The notes below the pieces were generated by a model, which worked only from the letters and a program-made list of their open reading frames with translations, was not told the origin of the DNA and did no database searches. A program made the position numbers and the translations under genes. Shown one piece after another: positions 6,609 to 7,703 of a stretch of 7,703 nt of DNA (within the stretch, counting starts at the first letter, position 1; the number at the start of each line of letters is the position of its first letter). The stretch is from a bacterium (GTDB taxonomy: Bacteria > SZUA-79 > Acidulodesulfobacterales > Acidulodesulfobacteraceae), in assembly GCA_021821565.1 (NCBI GenBank), contig JAKACI010000068.1:1-7703 (forward strand), read 5' to 3'.

Positions 6609-6617
6609 TTATTTAAA

Positions 6618-7148
6618 ATGGCTTCCCAAATGCATCTTAAGGATTTTGTCAATATTGAAGAAAGAGATAAAAAAAAAGCTCTTAAAGTCGGGATATTTTC
6701 CGACAAAGACAGCTTTTTCTTTAAAGAAAAAATAGGAATATTTCTTGATACTCAGTGGACCAGTCTCTATGATTTAGGTCCTTCAAGAATAGACCAGCAT
6801 AAAGATATTTTAAAAATGGCGGATAAAATGGCTGAAGCAATATCCGTCGGAAAACTTGAATATGGAATAGCGCTATTAAATGAAAACTATGAGATAATGA
6901 ATGTTTTATTTAATAAATATAAAAATGTAAGAGCTATTTTTGCCGTAAACGAAGACTATATCGTAAATTCAAGAAGACAATTCAACGCCAATGTTTTGAT
7001 TGTTAAAAATAATAGTATTACGGCAGATACAAATACAAGAGGTTACGAAAAAGAAGTTAAATTATTTCTTGAGACAAAATTTGACGAAGAGGATGAAGAA
7101 AGCGATAAATTATTAAAAATGATTAGCAATGCAGAAAATAAAAACTAA
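6618..7148 (+). CDS. RpiB/LacA/LacB-fold protein, probably without isomerase activity
   Basis: The 176-residue product aligns by eye along its length with ribose-5-phosphate isomerase B. The N-terminal strand VGIFSDKDSFFFKEKI (24-39) matches the family's G.DHAG...K. The stretch 62-83 (KDILKMADKMAEAISVGK then YG) matches DYP..A..VA.AV..G. VRAIFAV (104-110) and NANVLIV (123-129) match the conserved IRAALC and DANVLAL strands, and FLETKF (150-155) matches the C-terminal helix. The active-site CGTGIG loop is replaced by LLNENYE (86-92). The His-containing HDVYSAR..REHN segment is replaced by VNEDYIVNSRRQF (110-122), and DHAG by DKDS. A 23-residue lead and an acidic tail (DEEDEESD) extend it. I infer a non-catalytic relative that may bind a ligand or protein; true isomerase activity is unlikely. 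An A9 run at 6669-6677 lies near the start. It stands alone, 190 bases before radA. Confidence 0.75.
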   Translation: MASQMHLKDFVNIEERDKKKALKVGIFSDKDSFFFKEKIGIFLDTQWTSLYDLGPSRIDQHKDILKMADKMAEAISVGKLEYGIALLNENYEIMNVLFNKYKNVRAIFAVNEDYIVNSRRQFNANVLIVKNNSITADTNTRGYEKEVKLFLETKFDEEDEESDKLLKMISNAENKN

Positions 7149-7210
7149 AAAATTTAAAATAAAATACAAATATAACTTAATAATAAATAATAAAATTATA
7201 AGTATAATTT

Positions 7211-7252
7211 AAATAATAAATAATAAATAATAAATAATAAATAATAAATAAT
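7211..7252 (+). repeat. Perfect heptamer repeat, six copies
   Basis: AAATAAT is repeated six times without a mismatch, 42 bases in all, in the 190-base spacer before radA. Partial units occur just upstream (about 7180-7195). The array ends 86 bases before the radA ATG. The rest of the spacer is A-rich with no further motif beyond the 22-base element at 7299-7320. Confidence 0.95.
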
Positions 7253-7298
7253 CAAATTAAAAATATATTAGAAATAAATATAAATTATCTTAAGAATA

Positions 7299-7320
7299 TA
7301 ACTTAAATAATTTAAATAAA
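7299..7320 (+). repeat. 22-base AT element, copy 2 (upstream of radA)
   Basis: Identical to 3402-3423. It ends 18 bases before the radA ATG, in a leader with no visible Shine-Dalgarno site. Confidence 0.75.
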
Positions 7321-7338
7321 ATCTAAATAATTAATTTA

Positions 7339-7703
7339 ATGTATCAATGTTCTGTTTGCGGCGCTCAATCAATAAGATGGGTAGGTAAATGCTCCGAATG
7401 CCATAGTTTTAATACTATGGCAGAGGTTGTCGGACAAATTTCCTCAGAGAAGAAAACTAAATACGGATATGAAAAAGCGCCGGCAGCCGTTGCGGTCTCT
7501 GCCGAGTCCGCTCCTCTTCAGGAGCTGCATAAAAGAATATCTACGGGGATTAAAGAATTTGATCTTGCAATAGGATCCGGCGTTATAGAGGCTCAAAGCA
7601 TATTGATAGGAGGCGAGCCGGGTATCGGCAAATCGACATTGATGCTTCAAGTATCAAGCCAATTGGCGCAATCAGGTCTTAAAATTTTATATATTTATTA
7701 TTT
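7339..7703 (+). CDS. radA: DNA repair protein RadA (Sms), N-terminal part (3' end outside window)
   Basis: RadA is a RecA-like ATPase that helps process recombination intermediates and drives branch migration in the cytosol. The 121 visible codons show a four-Cys zinc finger (C4, C7, C18, C21, with the family's W-x-GKC between the pairs). A linker and the RIxTGIKEFDLAIGSGVI segment (66-83) follow, then the Walker A motif GEPGIGKST (92-100). An in-frame stop at 7324-7326 and the lack of other start codons make ATG 7339 the likely start, although it leaves only three residues before the first Cys and no ribosome-binding site is seen. The last visible residues read LYIYY, whereas the family normally has LYVSGEES here, so the final bases may be unreliable or divergent. 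The gene begins 190 bases after the RpiB-like gene. Confidence 0.93.
   Translation, partial: MYQCSVCGAQSIRWVGKCSECHSFNTMAEVVGQISSEKKTKYGYEKAPAAVAVSAESAPLQELHKRISTGIKEFDLAIGSGVIEAQSILIGGEPGIGKSTLMLQVSSQLAQSGLKILYIYY

Larger units (their letters stand above)
6178..6617 (+). other. Long non-coding gap before the RpiB-like gene
   Basis: Stops occur in all frames and no gene is supported on either strand. One patch with more G/C, about 6278-6325 (TTGCCGACGGCGCTTGC then a seven-A run and TTCAGGTATTCGTGAA), stands out from the A/T background but forms no convincing long stem. Short words recur (AACGATAAT at 6242 and 6321; AATTACCCA at 6269 and 6546). The gap probably holds the promoter and leader of the downstream gene, and it could contain a small RNA that I cannot demonstrate. 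Confidence 0.4.

Noticed and set aside
7211..7252. CRISPR-like array
   Set aside because: The units are seven bases and contiguous, with no spacers, so it is a simple tandem repeat.
7444..7650. Minus-strand open frame of 68 codons
   Set aside because: It is antisense to the radA linker and Walker A region, which is clearly coding on the + strand.

Overview
The window is AT-rich bacterial DNA. The coding parts hold a moderate number of G/C bases and the gaps are almost pure A/T. All genes are on the + strand, and the standard genetic code fits because TGA acts as a stop at 4923-4925. The closing genes of an arginine operon followed by a small proline-rich lipoprotein recall, from memory, the argF-argG-argH-lipoprotein order of Geobacter-like Desulfobacterota. 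A low-GC deltaproteobacterial-type anaerobe, possibly a metagenomic contig, is my best guess. It rests on gene order and composition only.

Layout. 1-419 is the 3' part of argF (ornithine carbamoyltransferase). 600-1799 is a complete argG (argininosuccinate synthase). 1873-3322 is argH (argininosuccinate lyase), broken by a one-base frameshift at about 3048-3060. Together these carry out the last three steps from ornithine to arginine. They are followed by a predicted outer-membrane or periplasm-facing lipoprotein (3432-3920) and, 15 bases later, a membrane-anchored six-repeat NHL beta-propeller (3936-4925). These two look co-transcribed and probably work in the cell envelope. A geranylgeranyl-reductase-family FAD oxidoreductase follows (5010-6131) and carries an in-frame 15-base tandem repeat.

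A gap of 486 bases opens with an all-A/T hairpin that may end the upstream unit. After it, with a strong Shine-Dalgarno site, comes an intact gene (6618-7148) that aligns end to end with the RpiB/LacAB sugar-phosphate isomerase fold but has lost the catalytic Cys motif and the His region. It is probably a non-catalytic relative. A low-complexity spacer with six perfect 7-base repeats leads to the start of radA (7339-7703, cut by the window end), a DNA-repair ATPase with its zinc finger and Walker A motif.

Points most worth a second look are the pseudo-RpiB protein, the argH frameshift, and several short AT repeats. Among these is an identical 22-base element placed just upstream of both the lipoprotein gene and radA. 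I see no CRISPR array, insertion sequence, tRNA, rRNA or recognisable riboswitch, and no convincing evidence of a wholly new multi-gene system.
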